Origin: CAYSWV01 sp964434865
Lineage (GTDB): Bacteria; Cyanobacteriota; Cyanobacteriia; Thermostichales; Thermostichaceae
Reading direction: 5' to 3'
Assembly: GCA_964434865.1 (NCBI GenBank)
Contig: CAYSWV010000023.1
Coordinates: 1 to 64,000, forward strand
DNA: 64,000 bases
Within the stretch, counting starts at the first letter, position 1. Every line of letters starts with the position of its first letter. Below, in pieces: positions 40,196 through 48,691 of the stretch. Position numbers and translations under genes: made by a program. The notes below the pieces were generated by a model, which made no database searches, had not been told where the DNA came from, and saw only the letters and a list, made by a program, of their open reading frames with translations.

Positions 40196-41575
40196 TCAAA
40201 GATCCCCCTCAAAAGCGATCAACTCAGTCACTTGGATCCCTTGTCCCCAGTGAGCAATCCCAATGCGGTGAATCTCACCCTGCAAGAGACGATGACGGGA
40301 TAGCTGCCAAACTGGTTCATTATTTCCATCAGGCCATACTTTCATCCAAAGCATTCCTGTTGAGGCTGATCCTTTCAATTTAAGCGTCATCCAGCCTGGT
40401 TGAAAGATAAATGGAATTCGAATGCCTAGATCAACTGAATTTGAAACAGCTCGAGATGTCGAGGCTATGTAAATATGATTCCGGTGAAAGGGATCAGTAC
40501 CATAGGCTAAAGTTGCTTGATAGTCATACGTCGGGGTTCCAATGACTAGGGCAACGCTATCCTCAGATCCGATCCCTCCTTTAGGAATTAAGACTCTACT
40601 GCTCACTGTAAACTCACCTTGCAACTTGAGGGATCGATACAGCCCATGACTACCGGCTAGATTCCGGTTTAAGGCTTTAACGGATCGTTTGAGTAATCCC
40701 AATCGGTCTGACGAGACTCGCCCTCCTAGTTGCACCGTTTGTTGCTCGGAGCACCAAGCCACCTCACCCACACAGGTATAAGTTTTTAGGCTATTGGCAT
40801 TAAAGTAGTCAACAAAAGCACGGAGGCAATGGCCTCGAATCCCACCTTGTTGCCAGGTTGCGGCTGCAATTCCCAGTGTTTGGTTACCTTGTACCACTTG
40901 TCCCGTCATCAGATCACGGTAGTACAGCAACCAGCCCGCTGTTTCTGAACGGGTGTAGCCATAGAGATGGGATCCATCAGCATCGTGGGTGGGAAGAGCA
41001 CAGCCTTGAGTGCGATAATAAGCAGCTACACCATGCAACCACTCATGTAACCAGGGTTCGCCAATCGTAGGGATCTCCCAGGCCTGATCTCGAGCAGGGA
41101 TCAGAGTAGCATAGGTAGCCCCATACGTTCTCTCGTAGCCACCTGAGGCTAGGCCCCAGCCCCCAGTAGGGATCTGCAACCCTCGTTTATAGTTACTCTG
41201 TGGCCACAGGATCATCACTGAGTCATAGGCTCCAGAAGATACATACGTCTCTAACTCAGGTTGGGTATCTTCTGGAGAAATCCAGTACAGCTTCTCATTT
41301 AAATGGCTCAGGGAGGTCAGAGGCCGGTCAATGTAGACTACATCATAAAGAACTAGGGTTTGCTGATCGGAGCAATCATAGACTAGGCCTGGAAATCGTC
41401 TAAAAGCCCAGGTTGCTTTGGCCTCTTCATGCTTATAGAGACTATGGCAAAGATAGCTGGTCCGATCATAGGTATCAATGAAACTAACATCAATATGGCG
41501 ATAAATTAAGTACAGAACTTTCCAGATCGAAATCGGGTCAGGGCGGTTGTCCTGTGAGCAAATGGAATAAGTCAT
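40196..41575 (-). CDS. Hypothetical HExxH-containing protein (possible metalloprotease)
   Basis: 459 residues, no signal peptide. The middle holds WLHEWLHGVAAYYRTQG (about 176-190; H177-E178-x-x-H181), a zincin-type HExxH helix. It is followed by LPTHDADGSHLYGY, which supplies His197 and Asp198/Asp200 as candidate third ligands. Upstream, YDSVMILWPQSNY and GGWGLASGG look like strands of a catalytic core. The last roughly 130 residues are beta-rich (QLGGRVSSD, then GEFTVSSRVLIPKGG, VALVIGTP) and resemble a jelly-roll lectin-like module. No named family is recognised, so protease activity is an inference from the motif alone. It converges on the sulfotransferase-like gene. Confidence 0.5.
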   Translation of the reverse strand: MTYSICSQDNRPDPISIWKVLYLIYRHIDVSFIDTYDRTSYLCHSLYKHEEAKATWAFRRFPGLVYDCSDQQTLVLYDVVYIDRPLTSLSHLNEKLYWISPEDTQPELETYVSSGAYDSVMILWPQSNYKRGLQIPTGGWGLASGGYERTYGATYATLIPARDQAWEIPTIGEPWLHEWLHGVAAYYRTQGCALPTHDADGSHLYGYTRSETAGWLLYYRDLMTGQVVQGNQTLGIAAATWQQGGIRGHCLRAFVDYFNANSLKTYTCVGEVAWCSEQQTVQLGGRVSSDRLGLLKRSVKALNRNLAGSHGLYRSLKLQGEFTVSSRVLIPKGGIGSEDSVALVIGTPTYDYQATLAYGTDPFHRNHIYIASTSRAVSNSVDLGIRIPFIFQPGWMTLKLKGSASTGMLWMKVWPDGNNEPVWQLSRHRLLQGEIHRIGIAHWGQGIQVTELIAFEGDL

Positions 41576-41758
41576 AAGTCATCAGGGGAGATCAGCTATC
41601 CGATCGGGAGGCACTCATTGTCAATAGTAAACCCCATCGTAGCTCATAGGTTGAACGTGAATCCCATCTCAGCTCACCCTAACTCATACTCATTGACGTA
41701 GGGTCAGGTGCTCAGATTTGAGCTTAAATTTGATTCATCAACGCTGTAGTCAAGGTTT

Positions 41759-42481
41759 ATGGTTGCCCTTTCTTCACTTGAGACTCACCAGGCTTACTTA
41801 CGTTCTAAGGCTGACGGTCTGCATCTTTACTTGCCCACTTCTGAGGTAACTTGGGACGATCTCTGGCATCATCTCAAGTGGCACTTACAAGCTCATCGTC
41901 CATTTTGGCAACGGGGCTGTAGTTTGACCCTATGGGCAGACGATCGGCTTTTGAGTACCGCTGAATTGCAGGCCATTGCAACCTTGGTCAATCAGCATCA
42001 ACTGACTCTACGCTGTGTCCAGACTCGGCATCGATCGACAGCAGTCGCAGCCGCCCAGTTAGGCTATTCGGTGCAACAAGCACTCCCTTTGACACCAGTG
42101 TCCCCACCTGAAGCTCAAGACTTGCCCCTATATTTAGATACTACTGTTCGCTCTGGGGTTGAGGTTCGGCATCGCGGATCGGTGATCGTCTTGGGAGATG
42201 TCAACCCTGGAGGACAGGTGATTGCTAGCGGCGATGTTGTGATCCTAGGTCGACTGAAAGGCGTGGCTCATGCAGGCTATCCTAAAGATCCGCAACATGT
42301 GATTGTGGCTCTGTATATGGAACCCATGCAATTGCGTATTGCCGATCAAGTAGCCCGCCCCCCCGAAGATAATCCTGATTATCCAGTAGCTGAAGTCGCC
42401 TATCTTAAAGATCAAGTCATTTGCATTGCTGGGCTGCAGGATTATCTCTCTGTATATCGCAACGAGAAAGAACAGGTATGA
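41759..42481 (+). CDS. minC: Septum site-determining protein MinC
   Basis: 240 residues. The N-terminal domain is variable. The C-terminal beta-helix (about 120-225) has the conserved VRSGVEVRHRGSVIVLGDVNPGGQVIASGDV, quoted here in parts: VRSGVEVRHRGSVIVLGD and VNPGGQVIASGDVVILG, then RLKGVAHAGYPKD. This part binds MinD and inhibits FtsZ polymerisation away from midcell. Its stop overlaps the minD start (ATGA), so the two are translationally coupled. Confidence 0.93.
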   Translation: MVALSSLETHQAYLRSKADGLHLYLPTSEVTWDDLWHHLKWHLQAHRPFWQRGCSLTLWADDRLLSTAELQAIATLVNQHQLTLRCVQTRHRSTAVAAAQLGYSVQQALPLTPVSPPEAQDLPLYLDTTVRSGVEVRHRGSVIVLGDVNPGGQVIASGDVVILGRLKGVAHAGYPKDPQHVIVALYMEPMQLRIADQVARPPEDNPDYPVAEVAYLKDQVICIAGLQDYLSVYRNEKEQV

Positions 42482-43284
42482 GCCGTGTGATTGTGATTAC
42501 CTCCGGTAAAGGTGGAGTGGGGAAAACCACGATCACTGCCAATTTGGGGACCGCTCTGGCCTGCATGGATAAAACTGTTGTGTTGGTGGATGCTGATTTT
42601 GGCTTGCGCAATCTTGATTTACTGCTGGGTTTAGAAAACCGGATTGTTTACAACGCACTCGATGTTATCAAAGGCGACTGCCGCTTAGAGCAAGCTCTCA
42701 TTAAAGATAAGCGGACTCGAAAGCTTGATCTACTGGCGGCTGCCCAAACTCGCACGAAAGCAGCGGTCACCACTGCAGAAATGGCCAAACTTATCAAGCA
42801 ATTGATCACTCGATACGATTATGTGTTGATCGATTGTCCAGCTGGAATTGAGCAAGGGTTTCAAAATGCTGTTGTTGGGGCTAAAGAAGCCATCGTGGTG
42901 ACCACACCCGAACTTACCGCAACCCGCGACGCGGATCGGGTCATTGGCTTGTTAGAAGCAGCCCAAGTCCGATCAACCCGTCTGGTGATTAATCGAGCTC
43001 GTCCTGATCTGATGGCTTCGGGCCAACTGATGTCGATCGCTCAAGTTAAAGATCTACTAGCGATTCCCTTACTGGGGGTAGTTCCTGAAGAACCTAGTAT
43101 CTTGATCTCCAGTAACAAAGGGGAACCCATCGTTTTGGCTAAGCATCCTCCCCTAGCGGCTATGGCGATTCAAAATATTGCTGAACGATTACAAGGTAAC
43201 TCTGTACCGCTGTTAGATCTAAATCACTTAGAGCCAGGGCTAATGGGCCGAATCAAAAAATTCTTTAGCCAAAAAGTGATTTAA
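42478..43284 (+). CDS. minD: Septum site-determining ATPase MinD
   Basis: 268 residues from ATG 42478, which overlaps the minC stop; the longer frame from 42421 is ruled out by this overlap and by homology. Deviant Walker A is SGKGGVGKTT (residues about 8-17). It is followed by LVDADFGLRNLDLLLGLENR, with DCPAGIEQGF and the NRARPDL helix. The C-terminal amphipathic membrane-targeting helix is visible (LMGRIKKFFSQKVI). It recruits MinC to the membrane. Unlike the common minCDE order, no minE follows; the next gene is on the other strand with stops overlapping by four bases. Confidence 0.95.
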   Translation: MSRVIVITSGKGGVGKTTITANLGTALACMDKTVVLVDADFGLRNLDLLLGLENRIVYNALDVIKGDCRLEQALIKDKRTRKLDLLAAAQTRTKAAVTTAEMAKLIKQLITRYDYVLIDCPAGIEQGFQNAVVGAKEAIVVTTPELTATRDADRVIGLLEAAQVRSTRLVINRARPDLMASGQLMSIAQVKDLLAIPLLGVVPEEPSILISSNKGEPIVLAKHPPLAAMAIQNIAERLQGNSVPLLDLNHLEPGLMGRIKKFFSQKVI

Positions 43285-43721
43285 TAGATTTCAAGCTGGG
43301 CTGGGTTAAAATCAAACTCTACTGAATCTCCGTAGGTAAGCTGCTCGATAAAAGTAGTTAAGATCTCTAGCGTGTCAGAGGTATGAAAGTGCTCAGGCTT
43401 TGTGTCTGGATGAGGGTAGTACACTAAGCCTGGTTGGTGGCAATCACCGATCACAAGAGTGCAATCGAAAAATGAAAAGTCTTCAGCTGGGCTGACCGGA
43501 GACCATTTAACCTGTTTAAAGCTATAGCGGGCCTGTTTAACTTGATACCGATATGGCTTGATCGAGATATTGAGGGTCCCCGAGTAGTACTGACTCAAAT
43601 CGAGGCCCTGCGAGCGGAAAAACGGCTTTTGGAGTTCAAGCGTACCTCGTGGAAATCTTGGATCATTAGCCTTACCAGAGGCGACTCCATACCCTTTAAT
43701 AATAGTTGCACTCACCTTCAT
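43281..43721 (-). CDS. Uncharacterised protein, possibly riboflavin-kinase-like (DUF120 fold)
   Basis: 146 residues. The pattern KVSATIIKGYGVASGKAND, PRFPRGTLELQKPFF, YYSGTLNISIKPY, then a C-terminal GDSVEFDF after a hydrophobic helix, recalls the barrel of archaeal CTP-dependent riboflavin kinases: G-x-G-x-A-S/Y near the N-terminus, GTLN-I/V, and a final L-x-x-GD-x-V. In those enzymes the GTLN motif is part of the active site. This is a resemblance noticed by eye, not a proven relation. Its stop overlaps the minD stop. Confidence 0.45.
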   Translation of the reverse strand: MKVSATIIKGYGVASGKANDPRFPRGTLELQKPFFRSQGLDLSQYYSGTLNISIKPYRYQVKQARYSFKQVKWSPVSPAEDFSFFDCTLVIGDCHQPGLVYYPHPDTKPEHFHTSDTLEILTTFIEQLTYGDSVEFDFNPAQLEIY

Positions 43722-43769
43722 AAGGGTCTTAAAATCCTGAGATAGAGGTCATAAATTACATCAGGTCTC

Positions 43770-44513
43770 CTACTCAAGCGGTTCTAAACGATATCGGCTG
43801 AGCCACTTATCCAGTTCTTGTTCCTCTTCTTCCAGAAGTTGGGCATTGATCAAACCTCGTTGAAACGCAAGGCGAATGGCTCGTGCTCTTAAACTAAAGG
43901 TTGTGCCCCACTCATCACTTTCAATCTGATCATTGCTGACTTCAAGTTTGTCATATAAGTTACGTAGTCGGTTGGTAACGCCTCGACGAGAGAGAAAACG
44001 CCGGGCTGCTATAGCTTGATCAGTTAGGCCCAAGGCAATATCAATCAGCACTTCATACTCAGCATCACTTAAGCCAGTGATCTTGTTTTGTGAGCGCGAG
44101 TCAACCCCTCTGACTTCTCGATCAATGACACATTGTTCATCTTGAACCACAGCTTGGATGGCACTAATGAGTTTCTCATCGGTGCAGTTTTTGAGTAAAT
44201 AGCCATACACGGTTTGCGGAGGCACAATTTTGTGAAGTTCTCGTACATAAACCTCATCAGCAAAATGCGACCAAAATACGATCCGAGCATGAGGTCTTTC
44301 AGCCCAAACTTGTCGAGCGACATCAATACCTGTCATCTCTGGCATCCGAATATCCATAAGTAAGAAATCAGGCTGATGCTTTCGGGATAGCTCTAGAGCT
44401 TCGGTGCCATTGGAGGCCACATAAACCGGACCAAAAGCAGGTAAGTGCTTTTCCAGCAGTTGCTGCACGTACTGGCGGTAGAGGGCATCGTCTTCAGCTA
44501 ATAGGGTACTCAC
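43770..44513 (-). CDS. NarL-type response regulator (REC-HTH)
   Basis: 247 residues, starting at GTG 44513. The receiver is at about 1-120: LLAEDDALYRQYV, acceptor LLMDIRMPEMTG, WSHFADE and Lys in YLLKNCTDE. The LuxR-like helix-turn-helix (about 148-200) reads GLSDAEYEVLIDIALGLTDQAIAARRFLS plus VTNRLRNLYDKL (given in two parts). The insert FLSRRGV differs from the usual S.RTV. The C-terminal extension after the HTH (about 200-247) is long and acidic. No kinase is adjacent. The NarL/DegS-class kinase at 33874-35082 is a candidate partner. Confidence 0.85.
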   Translation of the reverse strand: MSTLLAEDDALYRQYVQQLLEKHLPAFGPVYVASNGTEALELSRKHQPDFLLMDIRMPEMTGIDVARQVWAERPHARIVFWSHFADEVYVRELHKIVPPQTVYGYLLKNCTDEKLISAIQAVVQDEQCVIDREVRGVDSRSQNKITGLSDAEYEVLIDIALGLTDQAIAARRFLSRRGVTNRLRNLYDKLEVSNDQIESDEWGTTFSLRARAIRLAFQRGLINAQLLEEEEQELDKWLSRYRLEPLE

Positions 44514-44682
44514 GCGGTTGTTAAATTAACTCTCCTACTAGAGATAATGAAAATTACGCAGAAACGCAAGACCTAAAATCGCAGATCTGAGCCAAGTTGA
44601 GCTACACGTCTAGATGATCCAGGACGACGTTGAATTTGAAAGCTGAGTATTTCCGGCCTATCCTCTGGACACCAAGAAGCCC

Positions 44683-44862
44683 TCATTGTAAGTCAAAGGT
44701 TGCTGCCTGGGAACAAACACCCTGGATTAAGATCAGGTCATCCTCAGTTAAGGGCTTAGTTAAAGGCTGGTTGCTTAGGTAGGTGTGATCAACAAACCCT
44801 ATAAGGTCCGCAGCTCTCTGAAGGGATCTGATCAAAAAGGTGACATTAAGTATAGTTTTCAC
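44683..44862 (-). CDS. Possible small protein (59 aa)
   Basis: GTG 44860-44862 opens a 59-codon frame, directly preceded by an in-frame TAA, so the frame is bounded exactly. The product has a hydrophobic N-terminal stretch (MKTILNVTFLIRSL), then LQRAADLIGFVDHTYL, and ends with PLTEDDLILIQGVCSQAATF. That end resembles the closing helix of GAF-type domains (TEEDLxLLxxVAxQAA). Amino-acid composition looks coding. AGGA lies about eleven bases upstream. It lies upstream of the NarL-type regulator on the same strand. It could also be a remnant of a larger GAF protein. Confidence 0.4.
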   Translation of the reverse strand: MKTILNVTFLIRSLQRAADLIGFVDHTYLSNQPLTKPLTEDDLILIQGVCSQAATFDLQ

Positions 44863-44987
44863 TTAAGGTTAGTCCTGGCTAGTTTCAATAAGTCTTGATC
44901 GTTATCCTATAGGTATTATTCATTTTTTAATGTTTCACGACACTGTAGGATATCTCATGTAGTTCGATTCAGGATATAGGTTCCTCA

Positions 44988-46874
44988 ATGACTCGTGTCA
45001 ATGCTCGGGTGGATGATACGTTTGATATTTTCAATCTGAAACACTACAGTGGCCCTAATCCCTATCTTGATACGGCTGCACTAGTCTTTGATTTTCGGTT
45101 GACCTATGATCCTATGTCTCGATCTATTCAGCACTACTTAGCTGTTGTAAGTCGAATATATCCGACACTGCGAGAGGGGAGTTATCTCTCAGTAGCTCAT
45201 TTGTTCGGTCATGTGGTCACAGAAGTGAATCAGCTGGACATGGATCTTCACCTCACTAAATTCAGCTTGAAGATCTATACCGAGCAGATTCGAATTGCGA
45301 TTCAAACGCTACATGGTCGCACCACACGCTCAGTGATTTACTTTGTTTGGGACTGGTTTGAAACTATTTCTAAAGGAGAAAACTTTGACTTTGCCCCCCA
45401 GTTTGAAGAGCTGCAACAGACGTTTCGCAACTCGGTGTATGGCGGCCCGACGGTTTATGCCCTGATCCGTAAAGCCTACGAACAGGGGATTCCCACCACC
45501 TATCTTTGGGATGAGCAGCTGGTTCAATATGGGTATGGTCGCAAGCAGGTACGGGGGGCCGGAACCACCTTTGATCGAGACAGCCGCCTGGACTCTGATT
45601 TCACCACACGCAAGGATGATTGTAAAGCCTTTCTGAGTGCTTTAGGGTTCCCAGTTCCAACAGGTGAAGTGGTTCGATCTCTCAAAGGCGCTAAAGCGAT
45701 GGCAGAGGAGTTGGGTTATCCTGTTGCGCTCAAGCCTGTAACTGGCCATAAGGGCATCGGAGTTACGGCCAATATTCATAATGCATTTGAACTCGAATTT
45801 GCCTATGATACTGCCCTAGCAGCGATCCCCCTCGATGAGCCTGTCTTGATCATTGTAGAAAAACACATGACCGGGACTGATTTTCGTCTTCTCTGTGTGG
45901 ATGGTCATTTTGTCGCTGCTATTGAACGGCGCCCCCCTTTTATTATTGGGGATGGCCAGACAACCATTGAAACCTTAATTGAACGTGAAAACACCAAAAC
46001 TGAACGACTAGACACTCCAACCTCCCCTTTGGGCAAAATCATTATTGATGAAGCTTTGGAGCAGTACTTAGCTGAGCAAAGTTTGATGTTGACCAGTGTG
46101 CCCGACACAAACCAAAAGATCAACTTACGTAAAGTGGCTAATTTATCAGCAGGTGGGGTAAGCTACGATGCCACTCCAGATATCCATCCTGACAATGTGG
46201 CTTTAGCTGAAGATATTGCACAACACTTTCGCTTAACCTGTCTAGGTATTGATGTCATTACCCGCACCCTATCTCGCTCCTGGCAGGATGGGCAATTGGG
46301 TATTATTGAAATCAATGCCGCTCCAGGTATTTTTATGCATTTAAAGCCAGCTGTTGGGCAAAGTACGGAGGTAACTGCGGCAATCCTGGATACTTTTTTT
46401 CAGTCACCTGCTGATGCTCGCATTCCTATTATTACTTTTAATCAGCTGACAACTCCCTTATTAAAAACTGTGATTGAACAGCTACTCTATCATCATCCTG
46501 ATTGGAAAGTAGGGGGGGTATGTCGAGAAAGTGTCTGGATCAACAGCGGGGAGAAGGTGTTACATCCAGACTATAACCAAAATGTACATGCGTTACTTCG
46601 ACACCCCAAGCTAGATCTTTTAGTTGTGGAATACTGGGAGGCTACGTTAGAAGCAGATGGTATGGCTTACCATGGTAGTAATATGGTCATTTTAGAAGAT
46701 CCAACCAGTATTGAAATGATGTTAGTTCGAGATGTCTTAATCGATTCATCAGTGATTATTAAACGGGAGTCCGATATTTCAATTCAATCCAGAGGATTAA
46801 TGGATCAATTTCAATTAAGTTCGGGGGAGTCCTTTAGACAGATTTTTTTGCGTGAGATCACCCGGCAGTTCTAA
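44988..46874 (+). CDS. Cyanophycin-synthetase-like ATP-grasp protein with degenerate Mur-ligase region
   Basis: 628 residues; cyanophycin synthetase CphA1 is about 870. The N-terminal domain (1-200) is of CphA type. The join LVQYGYGRKQVRGAGTTF leads into a full ATP-grasp domain (about 205-470) with KPVTGHKGIGV, HMTGTDFRLLCVDG, AAIERRPPFIIGDG and IEINAAPGIFMHLKPAVGQ. The remaining 150 residues (from 479) align by position with the start of the Mur-ligase half. However, the P-loop (usually AVTGTNGKTTT) is replaced by ITFNQLTTPLL, and the catalytic C-terminal lobes are missing. It may add one amino acid to an acceptor, or bind cyanophycin. ATG 44988 has AGG seven bases upstream. Confidence 0.8.
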   Translation: MTRVNARVDDTFDIFNLKHYSGPNPYLDTAALVFDFRLTYDPMSRSIQHYLAVVSRIYPTLREGSYLSVAHLFGHVVTEVNQLDMDLHLTKFSLKIYTEQIRIAIQTLHGRTTRSVIYFVWDWFETISKGENFDFAPQFEELQQTFRNSVYGGPTVYALIRKAYEQGIPTTYLWDEQLVQYGYGRKQVRGAGTTFDRDSRLDSDFTTRKDDCKAFLSALGFPVPTGEVVRSLKGAKAMAEELGYPVALKPVTGHKGIGVTANIHNAFELEFAYDTALAAIPLDEPVLIIVEKHMTGTDFRLLCVDGHFVAAIERRPPFIIGDGQTTIETLIERENTKTERLDTPTSPLGKIIIDEALEQYLAEQSLMLTSVPDTNQKINLRKVANLSAGGVSYDATPDIHPDNVALAEDIAQHFRLTCLGIDVITRTLSRSWQDGQLGIIEINAAPGIFMHLKPAVGQSTEVTAAILDTFFQSPADARIPIITFNQLTTPLLKTVIEQLLYHHPDWKVGGVCRESVWINSGEKVLHPDYNQNVHALLRHPKLDLLVVEYWEATLEADGMAYHGSNMVILEDPTSIEMMLVRDVLIDSSVIIKRESDISIQSRGLMDQFQLSSGESFRQIFLREITRQF

Positions 46875-46914
46875 GCTGTTGATAGATTCATCTGATCAAT
46901 TCGTATGAGAGATC

Positions 46915-48606
46915 TTAAGCCTTCAACAAGCCAGCCACCGATAAATCTCGGGCTCGACGAATGCAGATCACATCTAGCGGCTCGGTAAGACCCCGAATCT
47001 TGACTTTTTCGGGTGAGTAGTTGGGCAATTCAATCGCAGCTAGTTGCTGAACATCCTGGGAAATAATGAGTTGGCACTGTTTCTCTTTAGTTAATGATTC
47101 CAACCGTGCAGCTGTATTGACGGTGCGGCCAATCACAGTGATAGCAGCCGAGTCAACATGACCAATCTTGCCCAGAACAACAGGTCCAACATGAATACCC
47201 ATACCGACCTTAAAGGGTTGACCTAGTTCACTCTGAAGCGCCCTATTAACGCGGTCAATGGCTAAATCAATACCCCAGACAGCTCTCAAGGCTTGACGAC
47301 ACCCTACATCAGCCCCTTGATCTTGACCAAAAACTGCCATTAGTCCATCGCCGAGGTACTTATCGATCCATCCTGATTCAACCCGAATGACATCTCCCAC
47401 GGCAGCAAATAACTCATTTAAGATGTAAACCACGTCATAGGGTAATCGATTTTGGCTAAATTGCGTAAAGCCTCGAATGTCTAAAAATAGAATCGCTAAT
47501 GTTTGTTCAACCCCTTGAGCAACAGAATCGGATCCCTGACCTTGAAGGATTGCCTTACCGGTACCTGTCATCAGACGGATCACACTAATGGGTTGGGTGG
47601 GTCGGATTTGACAAGCTAACCTAACATCAGTGGGGGCATGGATGCTGGCCAGAGTGGTAGCTTCAGTTACACTTGGGAGGGGTAACGTCGATAAGCCCTC
47701 ACCAATTCGCACTCGACAGGTTGAACAACGAGCCCGACCCCCACATTCAGCTGGATGGGGAATGCCTTTCATCCGACTAATCTCTAGTAGAGTAGATCCT
47801 ACGGGTACCTGAACGCTAGGACCATCCAAGTAGGTGATCTGCACTTTCGGACCTAGTATCGATCGCAATTGTCGTCCCAGTTGAATACAAACAACACCTC
47901 CTAAACCTAGAGCAAACCCATAGCGCAACACGACTTGGTACTGCGTTAGCTGATCAAAGAAAGCCATGTCAGGCCAGTTGACCTGAAGTTTCAATTGGTT
48001 TAACCAGTTTGGATCGGTTGCTTTTTCAGCAATCTCTCGGCCGGCAACGGCAAACCCTGTGATACTGAGGATAGGAACCGCAATAGCTGTTGCGTAGAGA
48101 GCTAATTTGACCTGTTGATACCACTCTGCTATTCGCAGCCAGAAGTGAATCCCTATACAACCATGAATCCAGACAATTAACAGCAGAAAACTCTGAGTCC
48201 AACTTTTTTCAGGCCATAATTTCAAGAGTTCATAGATGTAGGAGTCTTTGACCCCAAAGATCACAGCAGCACCTCGAGTATTGACAATATGAGGCAGCAG
48301 TAAAATCGGGATCATTAATCCTAGAGCAATTTGTAAAAATTCCCAGAGTGGCATCTTATGGGTCCCCCGTTTGCTCACCTTAGCCAAACCTAAGACTAAA
48401 TGGGCAAGCAAAGCCCACAACAAAATACATGAACCTACTAGTGATCGAGTCACAGCAGTTCGCCAAGTTTGAACCGTCAGCATGGCCTCAATGCTAAACA
48501 ATCCTAATGCCGTGTTTAAGAAGTGAGTGGCTGCAAAGATAAACAAGATCAGACCGGATAGAAGCCGGATTCGTTGAGACCAGTTGCCACGCAGAAGTTC
48601 ATCCAT
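46915..48606 (-). CDS. Adenylate cyclase with membrane domain and 2Fe-2S ferredoxin domain
   Basis: The start at 48606 (MDELLRGNW) is preferred because AGAGGA lies four bases upstream; a GTG at 48648 is the alternative. The first roughly 235 residues have five to six TM helices carrying histidines in pairs (FAATHFLN, LLPHIVNTRG, IVWIHGCIGIHFWL), compatible with a b-type heme domain. A 2Fe-2S domain follows with CGGRARCSTC and a distal Cys in RLACQIRP. The class III cyclase domain (about 370-540) has FLDIRGFTQFS, KYLGDGLMAVFG and IGRTVNTAARLES, so both metal aspartates are present. It should couple redox state to cyclic AMP, by inference. Confidence 0.88.
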   Translation of the reverse strand: MDELLRGNWSQRIRLLSGLILFIFAATHFLNTALGLFSIEAMLTVQTWRTAVTRSLVGSCILLWALLAHLVLGLAKVSKRGTHKMPLWEFLQIALGLMIPILLLPHIVNTRGAAVIFGVKDSYIYELLKLWPEKSWTQSFLLLIVWIHGCIGIHFWLRIAEWYQQVKLALYATAIAVPILSITGFAVAGREIAEKATDPNWLNQLKLQVNWPDMAFFDQLTQYQVVLRYGFALGLGGVVCIQLGRQLRSILGPKVQITYLDGPSVQVPVGSTLLEISRMKGIPHPAECGGRARCSTCRVRIGEGLSTLPLPSVTEATTLASIHAPTDVRLACQIRPTQPISVIRLMTGTGKAILQGQGSDSVAQGVEQTLAILFLDIRGFTQFSQNRLPYDVVYILNELFAAVGDVIRVESGWIDKYLGDGLMAVFGQDQGADVGCRQALRAVWGIDLAIDRVNRALQSELGQPFKVGMGIHVGPVVLGKIGHVDSAAITVIGRTVNTAARLESLTKEKQCQLIISQDVQQLAAIELPNYSPEKVKIRGLTEPLDVICIRRARDLSVAGLLKA

Positions 48607-48653
48607 GCCATCCTCTGGGGTAGACAACTTGATGGTAGACGCTAACACGCTTG

Positions 48654-48691
48654 ATCGTTAGCTGCTTTTAGCTATCGTTAGCTGCTTTTAG
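48654..48691. repeat. 18-bp direct repeat, period 20
   Basis: ATCGTTAGCTGCTTTTAG occurs at 48654-48671 and 48674-48691. It lies just upstream of the cyclase start, where it may affect expression. Confidence 0.95.
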
